Origin: Dyella sp. A6
Lineage (GTDB): Bacteria; Pseudomonadota; Gammaproteobacteria; Xanthomonadales; Rhodanobacteraceae
Direction of reading: 5' to 3'
Assembly: GCF_036320485.1 (NCBI RefSeq)
Contig: NZ_CP132911.1
Coordinates: 1,798,001-1,862,000, forward strand
Length of the DNA: 64,000 nucleotides
The number at the start of each line of letters is the position of its first letter. Positions within the stretch are counted from its first letter, which is position 1. Of this stretch, positions 44,217 to 52,783 are shown in pieces. The notes under the pieces are model-generated. The model saw nothing but the letters and a program-made list of their open reading frames with translations, ran no database searches and was not told where the DNA came from. The position numbers and the translations under genes were made by a program.

Positions 44217-47210
44217 TCAATCGCCTTCCTTGTCGTTAGGGTCTCGTAGCGGGCGCAGTTCCCCGCGAGCGACTACCTCGGGCACCGCAAAGGAATATCG
44301 GCCGTGCATGTTGATGTGGTCGTGGATGAGCGGCGAGAGCCGCGCGACATCCTCGTTATGCACGGGAAAACCTTCCTGACGTAGTTGGTCCAATGCTGCC
44401 TCCATGTAGATGGTGTTCCAGAGAACCACAATGTTGAGTACCAGGCCGAGGGCTCCCAACTGGTCCTCCTGCCCCTCCTGGTAGCGCTGTCGGAGCTCGC
44501 CGCGCTTTCCATGGAAAATGACACGGGCGACGCTATGTCGCCCCTCACCGCGGTTGAGTTGGGTCAACGTGCTACGCCGTTTCGCCTCATCGTCAATATA
44601 GGTCAGCGTGTGCAGCGTCTTTTCAATTCTTCCGAACTCAGCCAAGGCCTGGGCCAGACGGGTTGGCCGGTCACCGATCTGCAAGGTTCGCATGATGCCG
44701 TTGGCCGGGACACGCCCCAGTTTCAGCGAGCCCACCAGCCGCAGGATGTCGTCCCATTGCTCCTGGATCAATGACAGTTTCACCCGCTGCCGCGCAACGG
44801 CATTGAGGTCGCCGTAATCGGCCTCGGGATCGATGCGCCAGAATCGCGTGCCGCCGACGTCAGCCAATCGGGGGCAGAACCGGTACCCCAGCAGCCGAAA
44901 CAACCCGAACACCACGTCGCTGTAGGCGCCGGTGTCGGTCATGATCTGGGTCGGCTGCAATTCGGTGGGCTGTTCGAGCACCACACCGAGCAAGATCAAG
45001 CTGTCGCGCAGTGTGCCCGGCACGGCGATGTGATTGAGGCCGCTGAACTGATCGGAGATCAGGTTGTACCACGTCACACCGCGTTCTTGACCGAAGTACT
45101 TCGGATTGGCGGCCGCATGCACGGTGCGCACGGGCACGACGAAACGCATGCCGTCGGCTGACGCCACGTCGCCTCCGCCCCACTGATGGGCCAACGCCGA
45201 CCGATTCTGGGCCGCCACGAGGATGGCATTGGCCGAAACAAGGGTGTCGTTGCGGATGTAGTTTTGGTCGACCCACGACAGACGCGATCGTTTGAGGGCA
45301 GCGATGTCCGCCCGCACGAGGGGTTCGAAGCCCGTGTTGCTTGCCTCGGCCAGCAGCACGGCACAGAGACTTATCGGAAGATCAGCGGCACGAGCAGACC
45401 GCTCGGTGAGATGGGTGAATGCATCGGTGAACCCAGTACGCGCCCCAATCTCCAGCAATACTTCTTCGATGTCCACGCGCGGTAGACGCTCATTGACCGC
45501 GTTGCGCAAGGCCAGCAAGGACGCCGGTTCTTCCAGCTTGTCGAGGGAGCTGATAACCAAGTCGCTCTCGCCTTCGAAGCGTACCGCGGGATTGTCCGGG
45601 AGTCGGGACGCTACCGCGCGATAGGTTTCATCCAGTTCCTTGCCGATCGCATCGAGCGTCGACGAGGGGGCGTGCGACAAGCCGAGAGTGCGGCAGATGA
45701 TTGGGCGAGCAGTCTCCCATTCGTTGCCGTCCAATAACCCTGCACGCGGATCGGCGTACTTCCAGCTGGGAGCTATGAATACGTCACGCCGGCGCAGTGA
45801 TGTATGCAATTCATCGAGCACGCAAAAGGTATAGGCCCGGTGATCGATACTGTCGTCATCGCGAATCGCGTAGCGTTGCCAGCGTTTACGGATAACGTCA
45901 CGCGGGACGACATCGTCGGCCTTGAATCGCCCTGGATGTGATCGAAGCCATTCATAGGCGGCGACCACCGCCTCGCCTGCCGGACTTGCCCCGAAGTGCA
46001 GGTTCTCCAGGACAAAGGGAAGAAAACGACGGATGCGCCGATAGCGTTCACTCAGCTCGCTGTAGAAGACATCGTCGGGCGGTCGCACCAGGTTGCGCAC
46101 CTCTTGGAGTGCCTGAGCAAGGATGTCGCGAGGTACCTTGGCGAACAATGCTTTGCGTAGCTTCTTGTCGGGGTGCGAGGTATCCAGCACGACTTGGCAA
46201 GCCTCAGCCAGAAGCGTGGCCGCACGATCCAGATCCTTCAGCGTGCGCAAGCGTGTTTTCCGATCTTCCTTTCGTGCAGTGGCAAAGACATCTCGCAGCA
46301 GCATTTCAAGGACTTCGACGGCGTCATCATGCGCTGTGGCTTCCAAGCAGTGCACAAACGCCACGAGGGTGGCGAGGCGACGAACCTCGGGCAAGCGGCT
46401 CACCGCGCTGGCCTTGGCCGCCCCCGCAAAGCGAGCCAGCGCCGTGATCCGGCTGGCCGGAAGATGGGACACGGTGGGCAGGTCGATGCCGAGCTCCCGA
46501 ACCTCCCGAAGTCGAATCAGCGTTTGAATGAGCGACGGACCGCTGACCCGAGTGGGGCCCGAGCGCAATCGATCGAGAAGCGAATAGCGGCTGCCGGTCG
46601 GCACCATCAGCAACTGCTCCAGTCGCTGATGCTGTGCAACTGAGAGCCTAGCGCCCAGTCGGCGCCAGAGACGCTCTTCGACTCGACTTTTCACACTGGC
46701 GACAAATCGTTCGAGTGTGCTCCGCCCTGGGAGCAATACTTTGTGCGTCAGGAGCCAGGCTGTGGCTCGCTCGAACAGAACGCTGGGTCGTTCCGTTCCC
46801 GTCCAGCACAGCGCGTACAGCCAGCGCCCTAATCGAAAGCCGATGGGCGTTGCGGTGATCTCGACGAATCCATACTGCCGACAGATGTCGCGCTGATGAT
46901 CCCATCGCAGCTCGCCGTTTCGATAGCCGCCGAGCGCGGGGTTGGCGTCCGTGATGCCCAACTGCCTGGCGACGGTAGACAGCACCAGCGGTGGCAGATC
47001 CAGTGGATCGTCAAGGAATGTCCCCAGGTAGCGCAGCGTCGTCAGCTGCAGCGCTATGCCCAGGCGGTTTGAGTGGCCTCGCTTGCGTGCGATGTACGCA
47101 CGATCAGCATCGTCGAGATGGAAGTAGCGAGCGAGTTCGTCGTTGGATGGATCACCGTTGTATCGACCGTAGCTGTCGCGCTGTTCCTCGGTGACATAGC
47201 TGACCGGCAT
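44217..47210 (-). CDS. tnpA: Tn3-family transposase TnpA
   Basis: 997 residues, full length for the family. The N-terminal half carries the DUF4158-type DNA-binding region (DELARYFHLDDADRAYIARKRGHSNRLGIALQLTTLRYLG). The C-terminal catalytic core includes IMTDTGAYSDVVFGLFRLLGYRFCPRLAD, DQFSGLNHIAVPGTLRDS and GLVLNIVVLWNTIYMEAALDQL followed by LSPLIHDHINMHGRYSF. It is intact. It is transcribed toward the left inverted repeat, ending 53 nt from it. Confidence 0.96.
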   Translation of the reverse strand: MPVSYVTEEQRDSYGRYNGDPSNDELARYFHLDDADRAYIARKRGHSNRLGIALQLTTLRYLGTFLDDPLDLPPLVLSTVARQLGITDANPALGGYRNGELRWDHQRDICRQYGFVEITATPIGFRLGRWLYALCWTGTERPSVLFERATAWLLTHKVLLPGRSTLERFVASVKSRVEERLWRRLGARLSVAQHQRLEQLLMVPTGSRYSLLDRLRSGPTRVSGPSLIQTLIRLREVRELGIDLPTVSHLPASRITALARFAGAAKASAVSRLPEVRRLATLVAFVHCLEATAHDDAVEVLEMLLRDVFATARKEDRKTRLRTLKDLDRAATLLAEACQVVLDTSHPDKKLRKALFAKVPRDILAQALQEVRNLVRPPDDVFYSELSERYRRIRRFLPFVLENLHFGASPAGEAVVAAYEWLRSHPGRFKADDVVPRDVIRKRWQRYAIRDDDSIDHRAYTFCVLDELHTSLRRRDVFIAPSWKYADPRAGLLDGNEWETARPIICRTLGLSHAPSSTLDAIGKELDETYRAVASRLPDNPAVRFEGESDLVISSLDKLEEPASLLALRNAVNERLPRVDIEEVLLEIGARTGFTDAFTHLTERSARAADLPISLCAVLLAEASNTGFEPLVRADIAALKRSRLSWVDQNYIRNDTLVSANAILVAAQNRSALAHQWGGGDVASADGMRFVVPVRTVHAAANPKYFGQERGVTWYNLISDQFSGLNHIAVPGTLRDSLILLGVVLEQPTELQPTQIMTDTGAYSDVVFGLFRLLGYRFCPRLADVGGTRFWRIDPEADYGDLNAVARQRVKLSLIQEQWDDILRLVGSLKLGRVPANGIMRTLQIGDRPTRLAQALAEFGRIEKTLHTLTYIDDEAKRRSTLTQLNRGEGRHSVARVIFHGKRGELRQRYQEGQEDQLGALGLVLNIVVLWNTIYMEAALDQLRQEGFPVHNEDVARLSPLIHDHINMHGRYSFAVPEVVARGELRPLRDPNDKEGD

Positions 47211-47379
47211 CGGAGATTCCTTTCGCAGAAAGGTGGTTCGGATATCCTGTTATTGAATCCCATGTCCAAACAGACCGTCACATCTTCTCCGCTCTGTTCG
47301 CTCGCAATACCCCGGGGACAGGGTGCGAGATGGCCATCTCGCTGCGTGGCGGTGAGCATGTCGCCGGCCCGCATCGTTT

Positions 47380-48855
47380 TCAACGGGTTTCGAACAGCCC
47401 CATGAAACCGAAGTCCATGTGCGATTGCATGTGACAGTGGAATAGCGTCAGGCCCGGCTGGTTGGCGGTGAAATCGGCCTCGACAGTCTGGAATGGCGCG
47501 ACCATCACCACATCCTTGAGTACCCCAGCCGTCCTGTGTCCTGCGATGCGCGTCAGCTCGAAGCTGTGGCGATGCAAGTGCAGAGGATGCAGATCGTCGC
47601 TGGCGTTCCGCATGCGCAGCCGGTAGCGGCGCCCAAGCCTAAGATGCTGCGTCACCGGCATGGTCGTCGAGTCGTAAGGCACGCCATTGACCGACCACAG
47701 ATTGAAACCCTGCGCGGCGCTGTGGCGGGCCGTGAAAACCAGGTCAATGACCGCATCGGGTGTCTGCACCGGACGGCTCGCGTCGGCAAAGCGGCGGTAA
47801 TCCCACAGAAACGGTGCGGGCTTTTGCCACACCGGCTTGCCGGTCGCGCCGGCATACTCCACCACGATGCCCATGCCAGCCTGACGGTCGTGATCGTTCA
47901 CGTCGCCCAGCACCCACACGCCGGGCTGGTCCATTTCCACAATCGCCGAGACGCGTTCGGCATTGCCCAGCCACAGCACCGGTACCTCGGCCGGATGCGG
48001 CACCGGGTTGCCATCCAGCGCCACCACCTTGAAGACGTGCCCTGGCAGCGCAAGGCTGCGCACCTCGGTCGCGCTGCCATTGACGACGTGCAGCAGCACG
48101 CGCTCGCCGCGCTTGACGCGGATCGGTTCGGCATGCCCCAACATCCTGCCGTTGATGGCAAAGGAGTGGTAGGCCAGTTCATAGCCCGGCGGCACGCGGC
48201 CGGCATCGGGATCGGCTCCGGCGGCGATGGCGATCAGCACATCATCCATGCCCGCCGGCGCCATGAAGGGCGTGTCGGTATCGCTGCGGGTCAAATAAGG
48301 CTCGAACTCCTTGAGCGTCAGAAACACCTCGCGGTCATAGCTGCCAGGATCGTGTTTCGGCTCGATGAAGACGGGGCCGACCTGGCCCGTATACAGGCCG
48401 CGATGAAGGTCGACGCCCGCCCGAACGTGGCTATGGTAGAAGCGCAGGCCGGCGGGGCCCGGCACGAAGACTTCGCGGCGGCGACCATGCGGTGGAATGA
48501 ACGGCGTGCGCTCTTCGGCGGCACCATCAACCGCATCGGGCAGGTACTGGCCATGCCAGTGCAACTGCTCCGGCGTGTCCGTGTCATTGACAATATCCAC
48601 CATCACCCGCCGGCCTTCCTTCAGCCGCAACAGCGGGCCGGGGAACTGGCCGTTGTAGAGCGTGGTGGCAATGGTTCGGCCCGGTGCCAGTTCGAGCAAG
48701 CCGGTTTCGATGCGAATCGCATAGTCCGCGGGAACGGACTCGGCCGGCGTGCCGATGGCCGATGCCATGGTGGAGTCCGCCGCGCGTACCTGAGGCAACA
48801 AGCCCGTGGCCAAGGCCGACAGTCCGGCGGTTTTGAGAAAGCCACGCCGATTCAT
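47380..48855 (-). CDS. Tat-exported multicopper oxidase (ferroxidase/CueO-like)
   Basis: 491 residues from the ATG at 48855, which starts a Tat leader (MNRRGFLKTAGLSALATGLLPQVRAA). Copper ligands: HWHG (LHWHGQYLPDAV), HSH (RFYHSHVRAGVD), HPLHLHRHSFEL and HCHMQSHMDFGFM. It oxidises Cu(I) or Fe(II) in the periplasm. The neighbours (FTR1 permease and a cupredoxin on the same strand) suggest that it works as a ferroxidase feeding iron to FTR1, as Fet3 does in yeast. Copper detoxification is the alternative. Confidence 0.92.
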   Translation of the reverse strand: MNRRGFLKTAGLSALATGLLPQVRAADSTMASAIGTPAESVPADYAIRIETGLLELAPGRTIATTLYNGQFPGPLLRLKEGRRVMVDIVNDTDTPEQLHWHGQYLPDAVDGAAEERTPFIPPHGRRREVFVPGPAGLRFYHSHVRAGVDLHRGLYTGQVGPVFIEPKHDPGSYDREVFLTLKEFEPYLTRSDTDTPFMAPAGMDDVLIAIAAGADPDAGRVPPGYELAYHSFAINGRMLGHAEPIRVKRGERVLLHVVNGSATEVRSLALPGHVFKVVALDGNPVPHPAEVPVLWLGNAERVSAIVEMDQPGVWVLGDVNDHDRQAGMGIVVEYAGATGKPVWQKPAPFLWDYRRFADASRPVQTPDAVIDLVFTARHSAAQGFNLWSVNGVPYDSTTMPVTQHLRLGRRYRLRMRNASDDLHPLHLHRHSFELTRIAGHRTAGVLKDVVMVAPFQTVEADFTANQPGLTLFHCHMQSHMDFGFMGLFETR

Positions 48856-49146
48856 CACATGGCGCCCACAAAAAAACCCGTCATGGACGAGGTCGCAGCC
48901 TGGTTCCGCGTAAACACCCCCGTGTCTGGACACCAGGGACGGGGCGCCGCCGGGGGCCAGGTGCCACATGCGTCACCATCATCGGTAACGACAGCCGACG
49001 CGTCCGCACTTAGCGAGACATTGGACCGATGGATTCGATTCACTGGCTGAATTCCTCTCAAGCAAGCCGTTCGAAAGCGGGCGGTGGCAAACGCGCGCGC
49101 GAAAATCGCGCATGATGCCAAGGACAGTTTGCCGGGTGCTGCGGGT
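48856..49146. other. Spacer between FTR1 and multicopper oxidase genes
   Basis: 291 nt on the cargo strand without a recognisable gene or clear terminator; the open frames here are shadows. The multicopper oxidase may have its own promoter here. Confidence 0.3.
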
Positions 49147-50001
49147 TCACGTAGATGTGGGGGATGCGGAGGCACCGGCTCCTGTGGCGGGGGGATTCGC
49201 GGTCAGACGCCGCGCCCAGCGTATGCCGGCCAGCAACAGCAGCAGGGTGGCCAGGTAGAACAACAACTGGATACCACTCGGGCGGGCGTCGTAGCCGACC
49301 AGCACGTGCAGCGCCTGGCCGAGCAGCGAGCCGTTGTCGAGCAGGCCGGAGCTGTTCCAAAGCTGGGCGCCCAGCGCCGGTAGCCAGTCCGCCTGCAGCA
49401 GGAAGCGCGCGGCGGTGGCGGCCAGGCCCGCGGCTAGCAGCACCAGCATGCCGTTGGTCGCGCTGAAGAAGTGCCGCATGGGGATGCGCAACAAACCGGC
49501 ATAGAGGGCATAGCCCACCGCGGTGCCACCAGCCAGACCCAATGGCACGCCGGCCAGCAGGTCCTGCAGGTTCGCACCGCCGGCGACCATGCCGTACAAG
49601 AACAGCACGATCTCCGAGCCTTCGCGTAGCACAGCCAGCGCCACTACGGCCAACAGCATCGCCAGCGAGCTGGAGCCGGTTTTCACCGCATGGCCTACGG
49701 ACTGCATCTGTTGTACCAGTTCGCGACCATGGCTGGACATCCAGACCACGTGCCAGCCGATCATCAACACCGCTGCCAACAGCACCCCGGCGTCGAACAG
49801 CGACTGTCCGGTGCCGTGCACCGCCTCCTCCAGTGCTCCGGCAAATCCCGCCACTATGGTCGCGCCGATCACGCCCAAGGCAATGCCGCCGCCGATGTAC
49901 AGGCCGCGCCGCAGCACACCGCGGGTGGCCGCCGCGACGATGGTGACGATCAATGCGGCTTCCAGTACTTCGCGGAACACCAGCAAGGCGATAGCAAGCA
50001 T
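49147..50001 (-). CDS. FTR1-family high-affinity iron permease
   Basis: 284 residues with seven membrane helices and the two REGxE-type iron-path motifs: LLVFREVLEAALIV near the N-terminus and LAVLREGSEIVLFL at about 125. It imports Fe(III) coupled to oxidation at the periplasmic side. It starts 15 nt after the cupredoxin gene. Confidence 0.95.
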   Translation of the reverse strand: MLAIALLVFREVLEAALIVTIVAAATRGVLRRGLYIGGGIALGVIGATIVAGFAGALEEAVHGTGQSLFDAGVLLAAVLMIGWHVVWMSSHGRELVQQMQSVGHAVKTGSSSLAMLLAVVALAVLREGSEIVLFLYGMVAGGANLQDLLAGVPLGLAGGTAVGYALYAGLLRIPMRHFFSATNGMLVLLAAGLAATAARFLLQADWLPALGAQLWNSSGLLDNGSLLGQALHVLVGYDARPSGIQLLFYLATLLLLLAGIRWARRLTANPPATGAGASASPTST

Positions 50002-50016
50002 GATTCGGCTCCATGG

Positions 50017-50346
50017 TTATTGAACGATCAGCACACCGTGACCGCTGCCGCGATGGAAATCGTCGAAGAAGGTGTAGCGCCCCTTGTCCAGCGGACCGAT
50101 GTAGACCGTGGCGGTGGTGCCCGGCAGCACGATCTGCTCGCGGTTGAAGTCGTTGCTTTCGAACTCGGACGGGACCGTATCTTCGTTGCGTACGTGCAGT
50201 TTGAACTGGGTGTTGGCCGGCACCCGCAAGGTAGCGGGCAGGTAGGCGTGGTCGTGGATGACCAAGGTGTACTCGGGCAGATTGTCGGCGGCGGCACTTA
50301 AGGGGGCGAGGCCCAGTCCCAGCGCCAGGAGCAGTAGCGGTTTCAT
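50017..50346 (-). CDS. Periplasmic cupredoxin-domain protein of the iron uptake cassette
   Basis: 109 residues with a signal peptide (MKPLLLLALGLGLAPLSAAA). A cupredoxin-like strand pattern (YTLVIHDHAYLPATLRVPANTQFKLHVRNED) is followed by a FDDFHRGSGHGVL end with His and Glu residues that can bind metal (ESNDFNREQ). Such proteins accompany FTR1 permeases (EfeO N-domain and FtrB-like). First gene of the cassette, directly after a Fur-like site. Confidence 0.85.
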   Translation of the reverse strand: MKPLLLLALGLGLAPLSAAADNLPEYTLVIHDHAYLPATLRVPANTQFKLHVRNEDTVPSEFESNDFNREQIVLPGTTATVYIGPLDKGRYTFFDDFHRGSGHGVLIVQ

Positions 50347-50367
50347 GGAAGGCTCCTCGAATCGAAC

Positions 50368-50390
50368 GAATAAATGATAATTGTTCTTGT
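50368..50390 (-). promoter_or_regulatory. Fur-like box upstream of the iron cassette
   Basis: AAATGATAATTGTTCTTG resembles the Fur consensus GATAATGATAATCATTATC (about 11 of 15 central positions). It lies about 25-45 nt upstream of the cupredoxin start, where it could block transcription when iron is plentiful. Confidence 0.45.
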
Positions 50391-50427
50391 TTGAACGTCA
50401 ACCCGTCACATGGCCCTGAGCCTATTT

Positions 50428-50443
50428 CCAAGCATTCCACGAG
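50428..50443 (+). repeat. 16-bp direct repeat, left copy
   Basis: CCAAGCATTCCACGAG, identical to 54067-54082 upstream of tnpT. The two copies bracket the mer module and the tnpS gene in direct orientation. Confidence 0.6.
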
Positions 50444-50449
50444 CTTTGG

Positions 50450-50689
50450 GTGTTCGGCTGGCTCTGGGGACGCCACATCATCTGGGGATGGAAGGCCAAG
50501 CGGCACAGACTGACGGGCGGGCTGCTGTTCGTCCTTCTTTTCATACTGGTGCTTTCGGGCTACTTCCTGTACTACCCCCCGAGCGATGGTGCCTTTCCGG
50601 TCATCGCGGTGCTGCATTGGACGTTCGGCCTCGCGCTCCTGATCCCTTTCTTTCTCCATCGCTATTGGCGGCCGTCGAAGAAACGATAA
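50450..50689 (+). CDS. Small two-helix membrane protein
   Basis: 79 residues from a GTG, no ATG in frame. The open frame extends 12 codons further upstream to a TGA at 50414, reading FHELWVFGWLWGRHIIWGWK, so the gene may be 5' truncated. Two hydrophobic helices (GLLFVLLFILVLSGYFLYY and VIAVLHWTFGLALLIPFFLH) and a C-terminal RPSKKR. It resembles the haem-b-type DUF4405 end helices, tentatively. Opposite strand to the iron cassette. Confidence 0.5.
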   Translation: MFGWLWGRHIIWGWKAKRHRLTGGLLFVLLFILVLSGYFLYYPPSDGAFPVIAVLHWTFGLALLIPFFLHRYWRPSKKR

Positions 50690-50779
50690 ACCTCGGGTCA
50701 ATCAGGTGGATCGAGGCAGTCATCATGTGGGTGATTCAAGCATCTACCCGGCGAGATGACGCCGTCTCGGTGCGGGCAC

Positions 50780-50870
50780 TTGGCGGTGCTGGCATGCCAC
50801 GCAATGTAGGTGATCGACGTGGTGACGATCAAACTGCGCCAGAATTTGTGTTGAATATGACGTATCTGTG
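50780..50870 (-). pseudogene. Remnant of a tnpS-like recombinase C-terminus
   Basis: Minus-strand reading HIQHKFWRSLIVTTSITYIAWHAST aligns with HIQHNLRHSSIATTSIYLHAEEDARHAST of tnpS at 52780-53940, and the DNA is similar over about 60 nt. The residues up- and downstream do not match in frame. It marks an old recombination or deletion edge of the mer module. Confidence 0.75.
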
Positions 50871-50969
50871 CGGGTCTGACGACCGAACGTCGGAATATTC
50901 TGGATAGTCTGTTGGCCACCGACTTCACCCTGCGGCAATAGGCTTGCCGCAGTCCTTCACGACGCAAAC

Positions 50970-51344
50970 TTAGGTGCAGCAGCCAGGTTCAGTCTGCGTC
51001 GAGGCTTGACCACTGACGAAATCCTTGTACGCCTTGTAAGCTTTCAGCGCCCACATTTCGCCCACGCAGCCGCCCATGGTCGAGGCCACAGCCAGCGCTT
51101 CTCCGAGCTCATCTTCAGTCGTGCCGAGGGTTACGGCCTGCTGCACATAAAACACGATGCACGGCTCGCAGCGCGCCGAAATCGACCACAGCATCGCTGC
51201 GAGTGCCTTTTGACGGGCGGGCAAGGCGCCGTCCGTAAAAATCGCGGCCTGCCGCATCTGCTGGATATGCCGGGTGACGCCGTTGGTTACCTTGGCGAAA
51301 TCCCCCATAAGGTCGAGCGCGGGATCGATGCTTTTCAACGACAT
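50970..51344 (-). CDS. AhpD/carboxymuconolactone decarboxylase-like protein in the mer operon
   Basis: 124 residues: LPARQKALAAMLWSISARCEPCIVFYVQQAVTLGTTEDELGEALAVAS with the CxxC redox pair (CEPC) of the AhpD family, and a cysteine-rich end (PGCCT). It follows merP by 11 nt on the same strand, so it belongs to the mercury operon in place of merA. A thiol-redox role against metal stress is possible but not shown. Confidence 0.85.
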   Translation of the reverse strand: MSLKSIDPALDLMGDFAKVTNGVTRHIQQMRQAAIFTDGALPARQKALAAMLWSISARCEPCIVFYVQQAVTLGTTEDELGEALAVASTMGGCVGEMWALKAYKAYKDFVSGQASTQTEPGCCT

Positions 51345-51355
51345 GAGCAGGTCCT

Positions 51356-51637
51356 TCAGTGCTGCACGGTGGAGGGATAGCCGGCGTCCGCCGTCGCCCG
51401 CGTCAGAGCGGTCGGTTGAGTTTTGGCGTCGTCGTAAGTGATGGTCACGGTCTTCTTCGATATGTCAGAGGTGATGGTGTCGACGCCGTTCACTTTTTCC
51501 AGGGATCTCTTGACGGTGATCGGACAGATCGGACACGTCATGCCTGGCACATCGAGCGTGACCGTGCGGGTGGCTGCCAGACCGGCGGTGGAGGTACCAG
51601 TCAGCATCAGCGCAAACACGAGCGTGTTTTTTTTCAT
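51356..51637 (-). CDS. merP: Periplasmic mercury-binding protein MerP
   Basis: 93 residues from the ATG at 51637 with a signal peptide (MKKNTLVFALMLTGTSTAGLAA) and one heavy-metal-associated domain. Its GMTCPICPITVKRSLEKV matches MerP's GMTC-x2-CPITV. It delivers Hg(II) to MerT. Confidence 0.92.
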   Translation of the reverse strand: MKKNTLVFALMLTGTSTAGLAATRTVTLDVPGMTCPICPITVKRSLEKVNGVDTITSDISKKTVTITYDDAKTQPTALTRATADAGYPSTVQH

Positions 51638-51647
51638 GCGGGATTCC

Positions 51648-51995
51648 TCAGTAGAACCAGGGGGCGACATAGGGGAAGCCGAAGGCGATCAACACCAGCG
51701 CGGCGACGATCCAGAACAACCAGTGATAGGCACGACGGACCGAGGGGACTGCACAGACTTTGCCCGGCTCGCAGGCTGCTGCCGGATGGAAGAGCTGGCG
51801 GTACGCGACCACCAAGGCGATCGTGGAGATGGCCAGAAGCCACGGTCGGAACGGCTCCAGCCGGGTCAGTTGGCCGATCCAGGCGCCACTTAGCCCGACG
51901 CTGATCAGGATCAACGGCCCCAGGCAGCAGGCAGAGGCCAGCACGGCGGCTAGCCCGCCTATCGCTAGGGTGCTTTTTTCGCTGGTTCGGGCCAC
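51648..51995 (-). CDS. merT: Mercuric ion transporter MerT
   Basis: 115 residues from the GTG at 51995, which has AGAGGA upstream and gives the usual MerT length. The frame is open to 52067 but that part overlaps the merR promoter. Three membrane helices, vicinal cysteines in the first (LASACCLGPLILISVG) and a second pair in a cytoplasmic loop (CEPGKVC). Confidence 0.92.
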   Translation of the reverse strand: MARTSEKSTLAIGGLAAVLASACCLGPLILISVGLSGAWIGQLTRLEPFRPWLLAISTIALVVAYRQLFHPAAACEPGKVCAVPSVRRAYHWLFWIVAALVLIAFGFPYVAPWFY

Positions 51996-52032
51996 GAGAA
52001 GTCCTCTAGGGATGGATGGGCGATTCGGCGTA

Positions 52033-52063
52033 ACCTTACTTCCGTAGTCAACTACGGAGTCAA
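52033..52063 (-). promoter_or_regulatory. mer operator-promoter
   Basis: On the minus strand: -35 TTGACT (52063-52058), a 19-bp spacer and -10 TAAGGT (52038-52033). The spacer contains the MerR dyad TCCGTA...TACGGA (52041-52058). The over-long 19-bp spacer is the hallmark of MerR-activated promoters. Confidence 0.93.
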
Positions 52064-52069
52064 CCATCC

Positions 52070-52465
52070 ATGAGCTACACGATCGGCCGCCTGGCCAAGG
52101 CTACCGAGGTCCATGTCGAAACGATTCGCTACTACCAGCGGCGTGGCTTGGTGCCTGAGCCGGCCAAGCCATTGGGCGGGATCCGTCGCTATGAAGAGGT
52201 TCACGCCCGCCGTCTACGCTTTATCAAGCATGCGCAGACACTTGGCTTCAGCTTGGATGAGGTGAGCGATCTACTGACGTTGGAGGACGGGCGTCATTGT
52301 CGGGAGGCCGAAGAGCTTGGCGCGAACAAGCTTGCCATGGTGCGGGAGCGCATCGTGCAACTGCAGCGCGTCGAGCAAGCGCTGGCCTCCCTGGTCGATC
52401 AATGCCACTGCAATACCGGTCAGGTGCGTTGCCCGCTGATTGCCGCGCTGGAGCAGGCCACGTAG
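52070..52465 (+). CDS. merR: Mercury-responsive regulator MerR
   Basis: 131 residues. Helix-turn-helix MSYTIGRLAKATEVHVETIRYYQRRGLV, long dimer helix and Hg-binding cysteines C77, C112 and C121. Their spacing (35 and 9) equals that of Tn501 MerR C82/C117/C126. C114 is extra. Divergent from merTP across the operator. Confidence 0.96.
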   Translation: MSYTIGRLAKATEVHVETIRYYQRRGLVPEPAKPLGGIRRYEEVHARRLRFIKHAQTLGFSLDEVSDLLTLEDGRHCREAEELGANKLAMVRERIVQLQRVEQALASLVDQCHCNTGQVRCPLIAALEQAT

Positions 52466-52471
52466 GCCGAG

Positions 52472-52783
52472 TCAGTCCTTCAAGTACCCATCGCATTCGG
52501 TGATCAGGCGCTGCACTTCGGGATCATCGGCGTCCGACCGTGCCAGCAGGATGGCGCGTAACTCGGCGATCTGGGTATTGTTCGGAATCAGCTCGGACGG
52601 GCTTTCCCACATCCATTCGACCACGATCGGATACAGCACCGCGGCCGGCAGAGAGGCCACTTCGCCTCGCGTCGGGACATATATGCCCATGCGCAGCACG
52701 GGATTGTCCAGACCATGGCTTTCCCTAGCCGCCACGAACGCGCTGTCCGGCATACCAAAACGATCATCGGGGGATGGCTTCAC
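52472..52783 (-). CDS. Small protein coupled to tnpS
   Basis: 103 residues from a GTG overlapping the tnpS stop (GTGA). Soluble, acidic: MPDSAFVAARESHGLDNPVLRMGIYVPTRGEVASLPAAVLYPIVVEWMWESPSELIPNN and a charged end. I do not recognise a family; the coupling suggests a function tied to the recombinase or to the transposon. Confidence 0.6.
   Translation of the reverse strand: MKPSPDDRFGMPDSAFVAARESHGLDNPVLRMGIYVPTRGEVASLPAAVLYPIVVEWMWESPSELIPNNTQIAELRAILLARSDADDPEVQRLITECDGYLKD

Noticed and set aside
49058..50701. 547-codon minus-strand frame across the FTR1 region
   Set aside because: Arginine- and glycine-rich shadow of the FTR1 and cupredoxin genes, whose signal peptide, REGxE motifs and membrane helices are convincing.
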